A DNA stretch of 64,000 bases from Ascidiaceihabitans donghaensis (GCF_900302465.1 NZ_OMOR01000001.1:992001-1056000), one strand, 5' to 3'; shown: positions 35,632 to 45,091, counted from the first letter of the stretch. Notes: generated by a model from the sequence alone, not told the origin. A program made the numbers and translations.

Positions 35632-37038
35632 ATGGCAAAAGCAGACATCGGCGTTTACGGATTGGGCACCATGGGCAGCGCTTTGGCGCTTAATCTGGCG
35701 GACAACGGGTTCCAAGTCGCAGTGACCAACCGGGAAACCGATTGGATCGAAAGCTTTGTGGCAGAAGCGCAGGACTTGCAGGGAAACCTTGTCGCTAAAC
35801 ACGATTTACAAGACTTCGTAGACGCCATTCAAACGCCGCGCACAATCCTGTTTATGATCCCGTCCGGCGCACCTATGGATGCGATGATTGAAACAATTTC
35901 ACCTCTGCTAAGCGAAGGTGACACGATCATTGATGGCGGAAATGCCGATTTCAATGAAACCATCCGACGCTCCAAGACCTTTGCCGGAACCGGGTTGCAT
36001 TTTGTTGGGATGGGCGTGTCCGGAGGCGAGAAAGGTGCGCGTTTCGGGCCTTCAATGATGGTCGGCGGGACGGATCATTCATGGTCGCAATTGCGGCCGA
36101 TGGCCGAAGCGATTGCGGCCAAATTTGAAGGGAACCCCTGTGTTGCGCATTTGGGCCCGGACGGTGCAGGGCATTTTGTGAAAACTGTGCACAACGGCAT
36201 CGAATACGCAGATATGCAAATGATTGCAGAGATTTACGGCATGTTGCGCGATCAAGGGGGGCAAGATGCAGCAGCTATTGGCGCTGTCTTCGGGGATTGG
36301 AACACCGGCCCGTTGCAGTCTTATCTGATAGAAGCGTCATCAGCGGCGTTGCACGCCATAGATGAGAAGACCAAGCAGCCGGTCGTGGATGTCATTCTGG
36401 ACAAGGCCGGATCAAAAGGCACTGGACGCTGGACGCTAATTGAGGCGCTGAAACTTGGTCAATCAGCATCTACAATCGAAGCTGCAATGGGCGCACGTTC
36501 CTGGTCATCTGAAAAGGAAATGCGCAGTGAGGCAGAGACGCTTTTGGCCGAAACGACGCAAGCTGCATCTGTACCTAGCCTGTCCGATTTGCACGACGCG
36601 ATGCAGGCAGGCCGCATCTTGGGGCATGCGCAGGGCTTCAGAGTTCTGCAAGCTGCGTCCGACGCATTCGAATGGGCGTTGGACATGTCAAAGATCGCGG
36701 AAATCTGGCGTGCCGGTTGCATTATACGGTCAGCTTTGCTGGACGAGCTTATGGATGCCTTTCAAAACGGCTTGCCCCATGGGCATCTGATATTGGCGCC
36801 AGCGATGCGCGAAACGTTGGCCAAAACCGTCCCTGCTTTGCGCCGCGTCGTGGCGGCTGCAGCGCTGTCGGGGCAGCCCATGCCTGCCCTGTCTGCGGCA
36901 CTTGTCTGGTATGACACGATGGCTTTGGGGCGCGGAACAGCCAATATGATTCAGGCGCAGCGGGACTTCTTTGGTCATCACGGATTTGCGCGTATCGACG
37001 CGACGGGCAAGCACCACGGAGACTGGGGTGAAGCTTAA
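35632..37038 (+). CDS. gnd: 6-phosphogluconate dehydrogenase, decarboxylating
   Basis: Oxidises 6-phosphogluconate to ribulose-5-phosphate with NADP. It has the Rossmann motif GVYGLGTMGSALALNLADNG, IIDGGNADF, the substrate-binding GMGVSGGEKGARFGPSMM and catalytic FVKTVHNGIEYADMQ (Lys183), and DKAGSKGTGRW near residue 260. The 468-residue length is standard. AAGGGCAAAAC lies before the ATG at 35632. It stands alone and converges with hrpB. Confidence 0.94.
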   Translation: MAKADIGVYGLGTMGSALALNLADNGFQVAVTNRETDWIESFVAEAQDLQGNLVAKHDLQDFVDAIQTPRTILFMIPSGAPMDAMIETISPLLSEGDTIIDGGNADFNETIRRSKTFAGTGLHFVGMGVSGGEKGARFGPSMMVGGTDHSWSQLRPMAEAIAAKFEGNPCVAHLGPDGAGHFVKTVHNGIEYADMQMIAEIYGMLRDQGGQDAAAIGAVFGDWNTGPLQSYLIEASSAALHAIDEKTKQPVVDVILDKAGSKGTGRWTLIEALKLGQSASTIEAAMGARSWSSEKEMRSEAETLLAETTQAASVPSLSDLHDAMQAGRILGHAQGFRVLQAASDAFEWALDMSKIAEIWRAGCIIRSALLDELMDAFQNGLPHGHLILAPAMRETLAKTVPALRRVVAAAALSGQPMPALSAALVWYDTMALGRGTANMIQAQRDFFGHHGFARIDATGKHHGDWGEA

Positions 37039-37090
37039 AGCCCTATGAACGAACAGCCGAAAGAATGAACGAACCGCCGCACTGCGCCGG

Positions 37091-39517
37091 CTACTTTTTT
37101 CGATTGGCCCGCAAGGTTGGGTCCGCTTGCGTCGGATCCTCAGGCCAGGGGTGTTTCGGGTACTGCGCACGCATGTCTTTGCGCACGTCGCTATAGGATC
37201 CGGTCCAGAACCCCGGCAAATCGGTTGTCACTTGAATAGGGCGTTGGGCAGGCGACAAAAGCGTCACTTGCAACGGATGACCGCCGACAACCGGATGGCG
37301 GGTCACGCCAAAGACCTCTTGCAACCGCAACGAAATTTTTGGCTGAGCGTCTGAATAGTCAATCGGGATATTGCGATTCAATGGTGTGGTGAATTGCCCG
37401 GGAACTGCCCTGTCCAAAGCTTGCGTTTGTCCCCAGTCCAATCGCGCTTTCAGGGCAGGGGTGATGTCGAAGGCTTTCCAGTCTGCGGTGGTTTTAACCC
37501 CGTTCAGATGGGGCAACAGCCAGTCCTCCAAGGTTTCCAACAAGTGATCTTCGCAAAAATCGGGAAAATCGGCATTTACACCCTTCATCAAGAGACAGCG
37601 TGCAATAAACCGCTTTGCTTTTGCGTTTGTGCGCAATCCCAATTGTTTGACACCGTCCAACATGGCCCGCGCGATGTCGTCGGGCGGCGCATCGCCCCAT
37701 GCACGGTCTTCAAGCACCAAAGAACCAAACCGTTCTTGTTGCCGTGTCAGAACGCGGCCGTCTCTACGCGACCAGACGCAAGCGTTTTCCCAAGCAATCT
37801 GTTTGTGGAAAAGACGCCTAAGGTCATGATCCGCCAGGGCAACGGCCTGACGTATTTTTGCCTCACGCGGGTCGCCATCAAGATCGGTGGCCACAATCAA
37901 GCGGTGATTGCCCAAACCATCGCCCTCTGGACAGATGGCACCTTTGCCGCCCGACAGGACAAAGCGGGGCGCGTCGCCTTTTCGGCGCAGTCCGATGCGG
38001 TCCGGATAGGCCAGTGCAGCCATTTCTCCCAATGACATATCCGGTGCGTTTTTTGCATTTTTCCTAAGACGCTTTGCTTCTTGTTTGACCCGTTCAAGGG
38101 CGCCGCGGTTGACGGCATTTCCAAACCTGTTCGCGTCGCGCAGGGCCTGTGTCCGGTGCGTCAAATCGACAGAAACGCCGCGCAAAATATCACGTTCTGA
38201 TAATAATGCAGCAAGTTCAGCGGCTTGGGCCCCTGCACGGACCAACATATGGGCCAAGCGAGGGTGCAAAGGGAACTGCGCCAATGCATGGCCGTGATCG
38301 GTGATCCGCCCCTTTGCATCAAGGGCCTGAAGCATTTTCAAAACGGCCTGCGCCTCTTGGAGGCGCCCTTCGTGTGGGGGGGTGACAAAGGCCAGATCCT
38401 GCGGGTGCGCCCCCCATACGGCCAATTCCAAGGCAAAGGCTGTTAAATCGCCTGCTTCAATTTCGGCGGGGGGGTATGCGGCCAAAGCCCCGTCTTCGCC
38501 CTTTGTCCAAACCTTGTAACAATCCCCTGGTTTTACACGCCCTGCACGGCCTGCGCGCTGTGTGGCTTCGGCGCGTGTGACGCGTTCTGTGACCAGTCGG
38601 GACATGCCGCTTGGCGGATCAAACCGGGCGCGGCGTGACCGCCCACCGTCGACTACAACGGTGATGTCCGGAATGGTGAGCGACGTTTCCGCAATGGATG
38701 TGGCCAGAACGATCTTACGCCCCGTTGTGGCTGGCGCAATGGCGCGGCGCTGTGCGGCAAAATCCATCGCGCCAAACAAGGGTGCGATCGTGCAGTCTGA
38801 CGGCACTTGATCACCGAGTAAGCCGTTCACCCGCCGGATTTCACCTTCACCGGGTAGGAACACCAGAACGGACCCATTGGTTTCGGACAAAGCCTGATGC
38901 ACTTGGCCCGCCACACTGTCTTCAAATCGTTGGCGTGCCGGCGCAGGCCGGTCCATCCAGTGGGGGGTGACGTCAAATGACCGCCCTTCAGAGGTGACAA
39001 TCGGTGCGTTCATCACCTGCGCTATGGGGTCTGCGTCAAGGGTCGCGGACATTGCCACCAGCAAAAGATCGTCGCGCAGCGCCCCTGCGACCTCAAGACA
39101 TAAGGCCAATCCAAGATCGGCGTTCAGAGATCGTTCGTGGAATTCATCGAAAATCACGGCTCCGATGCCGGGAAGGTCTGCATTGTCTTGCAACATGCGT
39201 GTCAGGATGCCTTCGGTGACAACTTCGATGCGGGTGTCTGAGCCGACTTTCGCTTCGCCGCGGATGCGGTACCCGACGGTTGCCCCCAGCTTTTCCCCAA
39301 GCGTATGCGCCATGCGTTCGGCTGCTGCGCGTGCGGCAAGGCGTCGGGGTTCAAGCATCAGGATTTTGCCCTGCGTCACTTGCGCTTTGAGCATTGCCAA
39401 AGGAATGCGGGTCGTTTTGCCTGCTCCGGGCGGGGCCTGCAGCACGACCCGGCCTTGGCTGCGCAAGGCGTCTATGACCTGGGGCGTCACCGCATCAATG
39501 GGTAAGGTATGATCCAT
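37091..39517 (-). CDS. hrpB: ATP-dependent helicase HrpB
   Basis: A DEAH-box RNA-type helicase of 808 residues. Motif I is APPGAGKTTRIPLAML near residue 30, motif II is in VIFDEFHERSLNADL (DEFH), motif III SAT in VAMSATLDADP, and motif VI in ATQRAGRAGRVKPGDCYKVW. The HA2 and HrpB-specific C-terminal domains follow, ending in HPLQVTLLSPAQRPIQVTTDLPGFW and YPKHPWPEDP. The ATG at 39517 starts the conserved LPIDAVTPQVIDALRSQG; upstream sequence is outside the protein. Biological role of HrpB is not well defined. Confidence 0.93.
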   Translation of the reverse strand: MDHTLPIDAVTPQVIDALRSQGRVVLQAPPGAGKTTRIPLAMLKAQVTQGKILMLEPRRLAARAAAERMAHTLGEKLGATVGYRIRGEAKVGSDTRIEVVTEGILTRMLQDNADLPGIGAVIFDEFHERSLNADLGLALCLEVAGALRDDLLLVAMSATLDADPIAQVMNAPIVTSEGRSFDVTPHWMDRPAPARQRFEDSVAGQVHQALSETNGSVLVFLPGEGEIRRVNGLLGDQVPSDCTIAPLFGAMDFAAQRRAIAPATTGRKIVLATSIAETSLTIPDITVVVDGGRSRRARFDPPSGMSRLVTERVTRAEATQRAGRAGRVKPGDCYKVWTKGEDGALAAYPPAEIEAGDLTAFALELAVWGAHPQDLAFVTPPHEGRLQEAQAVLKMLQALDAKGRITDHGHALAQFPLHPRLAHMLVRAGAQAAELAALLSERDILRGVSVDLTHRTQALRDANRFGNAVNRGALERVKQEAKRLRKNAKNAPDMSLGEMAALAYPDRIGLRRKGDAPRFVLSGGKGAICPEGDGLGNHRLIVATDLDGDPREAKIRQAVALADHDLRRLFHKQIAWENACVWSRRDGRVLTRQQERFGSLVLEDRAWGDAPPDDIARAMLDGVKQLGLRTNAKAKRFIARCLLMKGVNADFPDFCEDHLLETLEDWLLPHLNGVKTTADWKAFDITPALKARLDWGQTQALDRAVPGQFTTPLNRNIPIDYSDAQPKISLRLQEVFGVTRHPVVGGHPLQVTLLSPAQRPIQVTTDLPGFWTGSYSDVRKDMRAQYPKHPWPEDPTQADPTLRANRKK

Positions 39518-39601
39518 GTCTTCGCTTATCGCCGATTGGGGCGCAGAGGCTAGACTTTTTGCGTGCCCTCGCCCAAAACCGTCGCAATTGAGGGGGTGCC
39601 T

Positions 39602-40576
39602 ATGGATATCGCAGATCTGGCGGAACGGATTTCTAAGGGTGAGCGTCGCGGATTGGCGCGCGGTATCACGCTGGTCGAAAGTGCACGGGCTGATCACCGT
39701 GTCATGGCCACGGAATTATTGAGCCTGTTGCCACAAGAACGCCGTGCGTTGCGTATCGGATTGTCCGGCACTCCCGGGGTGGGTAAATCCACTTTCATCG
39801 AGAGTTTTGGTATGATGCTGACGGCGGCAGGCTTGCGTGTTGCCGTGTTGGCCGTTGATCCGTCTTCTGCCCGTTCCGGTGGGTCGATCCTTGGTGACAA
39901 GACCCGCATGGACCGGCTAAGCCGCGATCCCCTTGCATTTATTCGCCCCTCCCCCAGTCAGACCCATTTGGGCGGTGTGGCCCGTCGCACCCGTGAGGCT
40001 GTAGCATTGTGCGAAGGGGCGGGTTTTGATGTTGTCTTGATTGAAACGGTTGGGGTTGGTCAATCTGAGACTGTTGTGGCGCAGATGTCGGATTTGTTCT
40101 TGTTGCTGCTGGCCCCTGCAGGTGGTGACGAATTGCAGGGCGTCAAACGCGGCATCATGGAGATGGCGGATCTGATTTTGGTCAACAAGGCCGATGGCGA
40201 TTTGAAACCCGCTGCCATGCGTACCCGTGCCGATTACGCCGGAGCTTTGCGTTTGTTGCGCAAACGCCCTCAGGATCCCGAGGGCTTCCCGCAAGCTATG
40301 ACTGTTTCAGCACTGGAAGAAGCGGGCTTGCAGGACGCTTGGGCCACCATGCAAGAGTTACATGATTGGCGCAAAGAGCATGGTCATTTTGACCGTGCCC
40401 GGTCCCTTCAAGCCCAGTACTGGTTCGAACAGGATGTCCGTGCCGCTTTGTTGGCCCAGCTGGAGGCGCCTGTTGCCAAGGCTGCCATGAAAGATCTGGG
40501 CCGCGCTGTGACCCAGGGACGTATGGATCCGGCTGTCGCTGCGCAGCAAATGTTGCACATGTTGGGTCGTAGTTGA
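39602..40576 (+). CDS. meaB: Methylmalonyl-CoA mutase-associated GTPase MeaB
   Basis: A G3E-family GTPase that protects and loads cobalamin into methylmalonyl-CoA mutase. The P loop is GLSGTPGVGKSTFIE, the DPSS switch is in AVDPSSARSGGSILGDKTRM, the effector segment ETVGVGQSETVV follows, and NKAD gives guanine specificity. The ATG at 39602 has GAGGGGG just upstream; a GTG at 39563 is possible. It is divergent from hrpB. No mutase gene is in the window. Confidence 0.92.
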   Translation: MDIADLAERISKGERRGLARGITLVESARADHRVMATELLSLLPQERRALRIGLSGTPGVGKSTFIESFGMMLTAAGLRVAVLAVDPSSARSGGSILGDKTRMDRLSRDPLAFIRPSPSQTHLGGVARRTREAVALCEGAGFDVVLIETVGVGQSETVVAQMSDLFLLLLAPAGGDELQGVKRGIMEMADLILVNKADGDLKPAAMRTRADYAGALRLLRKRPQDPEGFPQAMTVSALEEAGLQDAWATMQELHDWRKEHGHFDRARSLQAQYWFEQDVRAALLAQLEAPVAKAAMKDLGRAVTQGRMDPAVAAQQMLHMLGRS

Positions 40577-40593
40577 GAGGGCTTAGGGAAAAA

Positions 40594-40690
40594 GGGGCTC
40601 TGCCCCCGGCCCTTGGCCGGATATTTATGATCTATGGGGCTCTGCCCCCGGCCTTTGGCCACCCCCGAAGTATTTGCCGCGAAAGGAAAG
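40594..40690 (-). repeat. Dispersed GC-rich palindromic repeat, double copy C
   Basis: Between the converging meaB and DUF2855 genes. Read on the minus strand, CTTTCGCGGCAAATACTTC, GGGGGTGGCCAAAGGCC, then GGGGGCAGAGCCCC match copy A, with an extra partial unit (40594-40629, GGGGCTCTGCCCCC plus GGCCCTTGGCC) next to it. Confidence 0.65.
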
Positions 40691-40691
40691 A

Positions 40692-41792
40692 CTAGGTGTG
40701 CAGTGACAGCACATGTCCTTTTGAGGGATCGATGTTGCCCTTCAACATTTGCAAATATGTGTTTTGCACTGCTTGTGCGCCTGATCCGTTTTCGATCTGC
40801 ATCCAATTTGCCGCCGCCCCGAAAAAGGCAGCTGAAGCCTTGCCCGCTTTTTTCTGAAATCCAGCTGGCGTCCAGTCCTTAATTCTGTCCTGTGCATAGG
40901 TTGGGGCGAAGAAAAATGCAGGCTTTGGCCCGCCTGCCAATCCGTCCACAAAATTCGACGTGTTTTGCCAATGTGTCAGCCCGACGCGGCACGAATTCAT
41001 GAGGTTTGTGTCAAAGTGTTTGTGCACGTCACGCAATGTGTCGGCGTTCCCTGCCATATCCACAAACGCGGTTTTTTCTTGTGGCAGGCTCGCCACGTCG
41101 TTGTATGTGACGACTTTGTCGTAGATGCCCAAGTTTTGTGTAAAGGCAACATTGCGTGGGCTGGTCAGTCCGACAATCGTCAGTCCGCTTGGCTTTTCTT
41201 GAGCCATCAAAAACGCCATTCCCAACGCCGTTTTGCTGGACGCGCTGGACAGCACCAGTTGTGTGGCGCCGAAACAGTCATTGGAGCGGTGGTAGTCATC
41301 CAGCAAGAACGACGTGGTAAACAGGGGGCGCAACAAGCTGATGATCCCTTCGTGTTGTGGCGCATATGCGGGGTCTGCGTCGGCGAAGCTGTATTGGTTG
41401 TAAATGGCCGCCATCGGTTGCCGGTGCTCTGCGGTGTCCAGCATTCCGAAATCTGTGACTTTATCCGGGCGGATCATCAGGTGTGTGGACATGGGCAGGT
41501 AGCCATAGACGCGCTTACCAACAGGAACCTGAGGGTGGGCCGATGCGACGACTTCGGCATAGCCCCAGACAGGTACGCGCCCGTGGTCGGCTTTTGGGGT
41601 CGGGAAAAAGTTCCAATACCCGATGCTTTCAGGCGCCACAGCGTAGGTGATATTATTGGCGGTGAGTGAAAAACAATCTACGCGCAGCAGGCATTCGCCA
41701 TCCCGAGGCGTGTCAGGGAACGTGACTGGCACCACCTGAGTGTCGCTGAGATCTTTGCGGTTGACGATGAGGTCCTGGCCGGCGATCGACAT
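40692..41792 (-). CDS. DUF2855-family, quinone oxidoreductase-like protein
   Basis: A 366-residue protein that matches the DUF2855 pattern: DGECLLRVDCFSLTANNITYAVAPESIGYWNFFP, VWGYAEVVAS, VGKRVYGYLPMS, and LSSASSKTALGMAFL, which takes the place of the nucleotide loop in medium-chain dehydrogenase-like proteins. The fold is therefore likely that of a quinone oxidoreductase, but a catalytic role is not shown. The ATG at 41792 begins the conserved part; the longer frame to 41864 does not look coding. Confidence 0.82.
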   Translation of the reverse strand: MSIAGQDLIVNRKDLSDTQVVPVTFPDTPRDGECLLRVDCFSLTANNITYAVAPESIGYWNFFPTPKADHGRVPVWGYAEVVASAHPQVPVGKRVYGYLPMSTHLMIRPDKVTDFGMLDTAEHRQPMAAIYNQYSFADADPAYAPQHEGIISLLRPLFTTSFLLDDYHRSNDCFGATQLVLSSASSKTALGMAFLMAQEKPSGLTIVGLTSPRNVAFTQNLGIYDKVVTYNDVASLPQEKTAFVDMAGNADTLRDVHKHFDTNLMNSCRVGLTHWQNTSNFVDGLAGGPKPAFFFAPTYAQDRIKDWTPAGFQKKAGKASAAFFGAAANWMQIENGSGAQAVQNTYLQMLKGNIDPSKGHVLSLHT

Positions 41793-41931
41793 TATTGTTA
41801 TCCTTGGTATGGGGCATTTTACATGGGTTGTGGCAGCTTGAACCGGGCAGGTCTGCGTTGGCAAGACGCGCTGCCGCGTGACGTTGGGGCGAATGCAGTG
41901 TAAAACAAGGCTGGAAAGTGGGCGAACCTGC

Positions 41932-41960
41932 TTGACCCAAGCGGCGATTCCCCCTATTGC
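41932..41960 (+). promoter_or_regulatory. Candidate rpmB promoter
   Basis: TTGACC (41932-41937) and TATTGC (41955-41960) are 17 bases apart, ahead of rpmB by about 90 bases. The spacing and position suit a housekeeping sigma factor. Confidence 0.45.
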
Positions 41961-42051
41961 CGCCTAACGAAATTATGAGGTGCAGCATAGGCAGCACCCT
42001 TTGTCGTTATGAAGACCGCTTCAGATACGACTTGAGCAAAAGGATGATCCC

Positions 42052-42339
42052 ATGTCGCGCGTATGCGAATTGACCGGTAAAGGCCCAATGTCTGGCAACA
42101 ACGTCAGCCATGCCAACAACAAAACAAAGCGTCGCTTTCTGCCAAACCTGAACGACGTGACGTTGCAGTCCGAAGTTCTGGGTCGCGGCATCAAGTTCCG
42201 CATTTCTGCGGCAGCGCTGCGCACCGTTGACCACCGCGGTGGTCTGGACGCGTTCATGGCGAAATCCAAAGACGTTGAACTTTCCGCAAATGCGCTGAAA
42301 GTGAAGAAAGAAATCGCGAAAGCCCTTGCTGCGGCATAA
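42052..42339 (+). CDS. rpmB: 50S ribosomal protein L28
   Basis: A 95-residue ribosomal protein with [32 protein letters not shown], the L28 N terminus. The alphaproteobacterial form is longer than the E. coli one (78 residues) and ends in a Lys/Ala-rich helix. It is monocistronic: a candidate promoter lies upstream and an intrinsic terminator just past the stop. Confidence 0.97.
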   Translation: MSRVCELTGKGPMSGNNVSHANNKTKRRFLPNLNDVTLQSEVLGRGIKFRISAAALRTVDHRGGLDAFMAKSKDVELSANALKVKKEIAKALAAA

Positions 42340-42364
42340 GCGCTTTCAAAATTAGATTGATTTG

Positions 42365-42402
42365 GCCCCGTTCGCAATCTGCGTGCGGGGCTGTTTCATT
42401 TT
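42365..42402 (+). terminator. Intrinsic terminator after rpmB
   Basis: GCCCCGTTCGCA pairs with TGCGTGCGGGGC (12 positions, one mismatch) around a three-base loop, followed by TGTTTCATTTT. Confidence 0.8.
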
Positions 42403-42444
42403 GGCGCAGTTGAATCCTGCGATGCGCTGAAATACACAACACAC

Positions 42445-42792
42445 ATGTATGTCATACGCCCCCTTTTTGCGTTGTGCCTTGCGCTTGTGATCAGTTTCAC
42501 AGGCCACAGTATGGCTGTGGCGCGTGGCGTAAATGACGCCACAGGCAAGATGGTTTTGTGCACCGGGTCCGGTGAAAAAGTGGTGTATATGGATGCGCAG
42601 GGCAATCCGACGTCCGCGCCGCATTTATGTCCTGACTGTTTGGCGGCGAGCCTTGATAGCCTTCAGTCGCAATATGATTTGCCAGCGGCTGTGGTGTTGC
42701 GCCCCGTTGCCCATATCGTCCGCGCCAGCATGGCACCTGTTGGAACTGTTCCCTTTGTCTACATGTCGCGTGGCCCGCCCGCAGCTGTGTGA
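42445..42792 (+). CDS. Small exported Cys-containing protein, DUF2946-like
   Basis: A 115-residue protein with an N-terminal signal or anchor (about residues 5-26). The core has LCTGSGEKVVYMDAQGNPTSAPHLCPDCLAAS in pieces: a single Cys, then a CPDC pair, as in the DUF2946 family, often found next to copper-handling genes. It is 50 bases upstream of the copper chaperone gene, so a periplasmic copper role is likely (inference). Family assignment is by pattern. Confidence 0.65.
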   Translation: MYVIRPLFALCLALVISFTGHSMAVARGVNDATGKMVLCTGSGEKVVYMDAQGNPTSAPHLCPDCLAASLDSLQSQYDLPAAVVLRPVAHIVRASMAPVGTVPFVYMSRGPPAAV

Positions 42793-42842
42793 TCCAGAAC
42801 CAAATCATCACTTTTTAGACACGACCGACAAGGACAACAGAT

Positions 42843-43337
42843 ATGTCTGTGACTTCCAAATTTCTCGCAGCTGCGGCTGCAACTTTAATGCTGTCTGGTG
42901 CGGCTTTTGCCGATGGCATGGGTCTTATGGCCAAAGATGCCTACGCGCGGGCCGCGACCCCCAATGCCAAAGCGGGCGCTGCATTCATGATGCTCATGAA
43001 TCATACCGATCAGGACGACAGGCTGATTGCTGCAAAATCCGACGTGGCCAAAAAGGTCGAATTGCACACCCACATCGATCAGGGTGAGGGCGTTATGAAA
43101 ATGACAGAAATCGAAGGCGGGATCGCCATTGCTGCGGGTGAAATGCACATGATGCAACGCGGCGGCGACCATGTGATGCTGATGGGGCTGAACCAGTCCC
43201 TTATTCAGGGCGACACAATTAAAGTGACGCTGGTGTTTGAAAACGCGGGCGAAGTTGAGATTGAGGTGCCCGTCGACAACGAACGTAAAGCCAAGCATGG
43301 CGGCCACGGCGACCATTCGGGACATTCATCCGACTGA
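42843..43337 (+). CDS. Copper chaperone PCu(A)C
   Basis: A 164-residue periplasmic copper chaperone that serves cytochrome oxidase assembly. Signal peptide at about 1-23. The copper site H(M)x10Mx21HxM is visible as HTH...GVMKM, then MHMMQRGGDHVMLMG. The C terminus is His-rich (KHGGHGDHSGHSSD), a frequent extension that can hold extra copper. AAGGACA precedes the ATG at 42843. Paired with the DUF2946-like gene. Confidence 0.9.
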   Translation: MSVTSKFLAAAAATLMLSGAAFADGMGLMAKDAYARAATPNAKAGAAFMMLMNHTDQDDRLIAAKSDVAKKVELHTHIDQGEGVMKMTEIEGGIAIAAGEMHMMQRGGDHVMLMGLNQSLIQGDTIKVTLVFENAGEVEIEVPVDNERKAKHGGHGDHSGHSSD

Positions 43338-43345
43338 TCCTTTCA

Positions 43346-43371
43346 GGGCCGGACCCCGCGTGGTTCGGCCC
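43346..43371. terminator. Bidirectional hairpin between converging genes
   Basis: GGGCCGGACC pairs with GGTTCGGCCC around a six-base loop, between the copper chaperone gene and cobB. Short T runs flank the outer sides. It can serve both transcripts. Confidence 0.65.
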
Positions 43372-44064
43372 TTACGTTTGCAGAAGGTCACGGACCCATG
43401 CAGGCACTGTTTCGCTGGCCTTGCCAAAACGGGTTTCATCAAATTGGGATACCACCGCCGAGGGTTCCAAATTCAGCTCTATTGTATGTGCGCCGTAAGC
43501 TTTTGCCATTTGTACAAAACCAGCGGCAGGGTAGACGTTGCCGGATGTGCCGATAGCGGCAAATATATCGGCCCTGCTTAAAGCTGTTTCGATGCGCTCC
43601 ATGCCGTAGGGCATTTCCCCAAACCAAACGATATCGGGACGTGCAGTGGGGGCGCCGCAATCACGGCATATTTGACCTACCTGCATGTCCTGCGCGACAG
43701 GCCAGCGGTGATCACATGAAGAACACAGCGCTGAATTCAACTGGCCATGCATGTGCAAAACGTTTTGCATGCCGCCTTTTTCGTGCAGGTCATCGACGTT
43801 TTGCGTGATCAAAGTGACCGCACCATTGTGCCGGGTTTCCAGTTCAGCCAAGGCAATGTGGGCGGCGTTGGCTTGCGCTTTTTGGGCTTCGGCACGGCGC
43901 ATGTTGTAAAAATCGACAACAAGCTGCGGGTTGCGGGCGAACCCTTCTGGTGTGGCGACATCTTCGATGTTGTGTTTTGCCCATAGCCCGTCTGCGTCTC
44001 GAAAGGTGCCAAGGCCGCTTTCGGCAGAAATACCTGCGCCGGTCAGAATGACGATATTGGTCAT
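43372..44064 (-). CDS. cobB: NAD-dependent protein deacylase, Sir2/CobB type
   Basis: A 230-residue class III sirtuin. NAD-binding motifs: ILTGAGISAESGLGTFRDADGLW, then TQNVDDLHEKGG and the catalytic His in VLHMHGQL. The zinc module has two Cys pairs (CSSC, CRDC). The Tyr and Arg of the YxxR pattern (FYNMRRAE) favour succinyl- or malonyl-lysine removal, as in Sirt5-like enzymes. AAGGGGACACT lies before its ATG. It follows the LysR gene by 12 bases, forming an operon. Confidence 0.92.
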   Translation of the reverse strand: MTNIVILTGAGISAESGLGTFRDADGLWAKHNIEDVATPEGFARNPQLVVDFYNMRRAEAQKAQANAAHIALAELETRHNGAVTLITQNVDDLHEKGGMQNVLHMHGQLNSALCSSCDHRWPVAQDMQVGQICRDCGAPTARPDIVWFGEMPYGMERIETALSRADIFAAIGTSGNVYPAAGFVQMAKAYGAHTIELNLEPSAVVSQFDETRFGKASETVPAWVRDLLQT

Positions 44065-44076
44065 CAGAGTGTCCCC

Positions 44077-45039
44077 TTATCCCTCAAGTGTGCGCAAATC
44101 ATCTGCCAGCCATGGCAGCAAAGTCACTGCAGGATCAATCATATGGCGTTGCACCAATTGGCGCATGGTTGCAGCGACGTCGCGGGGCACGTCGCCGGCC
44201 CAGTCAATGCCAGCATAGAGCATAATTTCACGGGAGAAGGGTTTGAAGGGCAGGGGGAATGCCTCCACTTCGGAATGGAAGCGTTCGGCGCGCATATAGC
44301 CAAGTGGCGTGGTCACGGCCCACCCGATGCCCCGCGCAACCATAGCCATGAGCGCAAGATGGCTGCCCAATTCAAAGCGTTGTGGGAAGTTTAGTTTATG
44401 GCGCGCCAGATGGGCTTCGATCTGGCGACTGATCAGTTGGTCCTCGTCGTAGCGCAGGAACGGCAACGTATCGAGATGCTGTTCCAAAGTCGCTTGCGTG
44501 AACACGCCTTTGGGGGCCACCAGAATGAAGGGGTCGCGCACCAACGGATATTCCTGCACACCTTCCATCATTTGTCCTGTTTTGGCAGAAATCGCGATAT
44601 GCAGTTGCTTGTCGGCAATGGCGTCCGAAATCTCATGACTGGGCGCTGTGATCAGCTTGAATTTGCACCCCGTCAAACTGTCGGCCAAAATAGTGGCCAA
44701 CCGCGGTGTCAGGTCATTGTCGAAGTCGTCAATCAACCCGATAGACAGCGCACTAAGATGCGCCAGATCCATCACCGTCAATTCACTTTGCGCCATGCGC
44801 AATTCGCCTAAAGCCGCCCGCGCACGTCCCAAAAAGCTATGCCCGGCAGGTGTCAGGCGCATGGGGCGTTTGTTGTGTTCGATCAGATCGGTTTTCAGCG
44901 CCAGTTCAAGCTTGGTCAATTGTTGGCTGACCGCGGGCTGGCTTAATCCGGTGATCTTGGCGGTTTGGGCCACAGACCCACTTGATGCCAAGGCCTCAAA
45001 CACCTCTAACCCACGTAGCGTGACACCTTTTGCAATCAT
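44077..45039 (-). CDS. LysR-family transcriptional regulator
   Basis: A 320-residue regulator. The winged helix-turn-helix lies at about residues 6-65 (LRGLEVFEALASSGSVAQTAKITGLSQPAVSQQLTKLE), and a periplasmic-binding-like effector domain follows (LSIGLIDDFDNDLTPRLA). It is transcribed away from the nitrilase-family gene, with 150 bases between the starts, so it probably controls that gene and its own operon with cobB. Inducer unknown. Confidence 0.9.
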   Translation of the reverse strand: MIAKGVTLRGLEVFEALASSGSVAQTAKITGLSQPAVSQQLTKLELALKTDLIEHNKRPMRLTPAGHSFLGRARAALGELRMAQSELTVMDLAHLSALSIGLIDDFDNDLTPRLATILADSLTGCKFKLITAPSHEISDAIADKQLHIAISAKTGQMMEGVQEYPLVRDPFILVAPKGVFTQATLEQHLDTLPFLRYDEDQLISRQIEAHLARHKLNFPQRFELGSHLALMAMVARGIGWAVTTPLGYMRAERFHSEVEAFPLPFKPFSREIMLYAGIDWAGDVPRDVAATMRQLVQRHMIDPAVTLLPWLADDLRTLEG

Positions 45040-45069
45040 TGTGGACGGCCTTTGCAGTTTAAGAATATG

Positions 45070-45091
45070 TGAAACTTAATACGGGTTTTCA
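45070..45091. promoter_or_regulatory. Possible LysR-type site in the divergent region
   Basis: TGAAAC and GTTTTCA form an imperfect inverted repeat nine bases apart. The position, between lysR and the divergent hydrolase gene, is where a LysR site is expected. Confidence 0.35.

Noticed and set aside
40965-41669. A 234-codon plus-strand frame
   Set aside because: Antisense shadow of the DUF2855 gene with no recognisable motifs.
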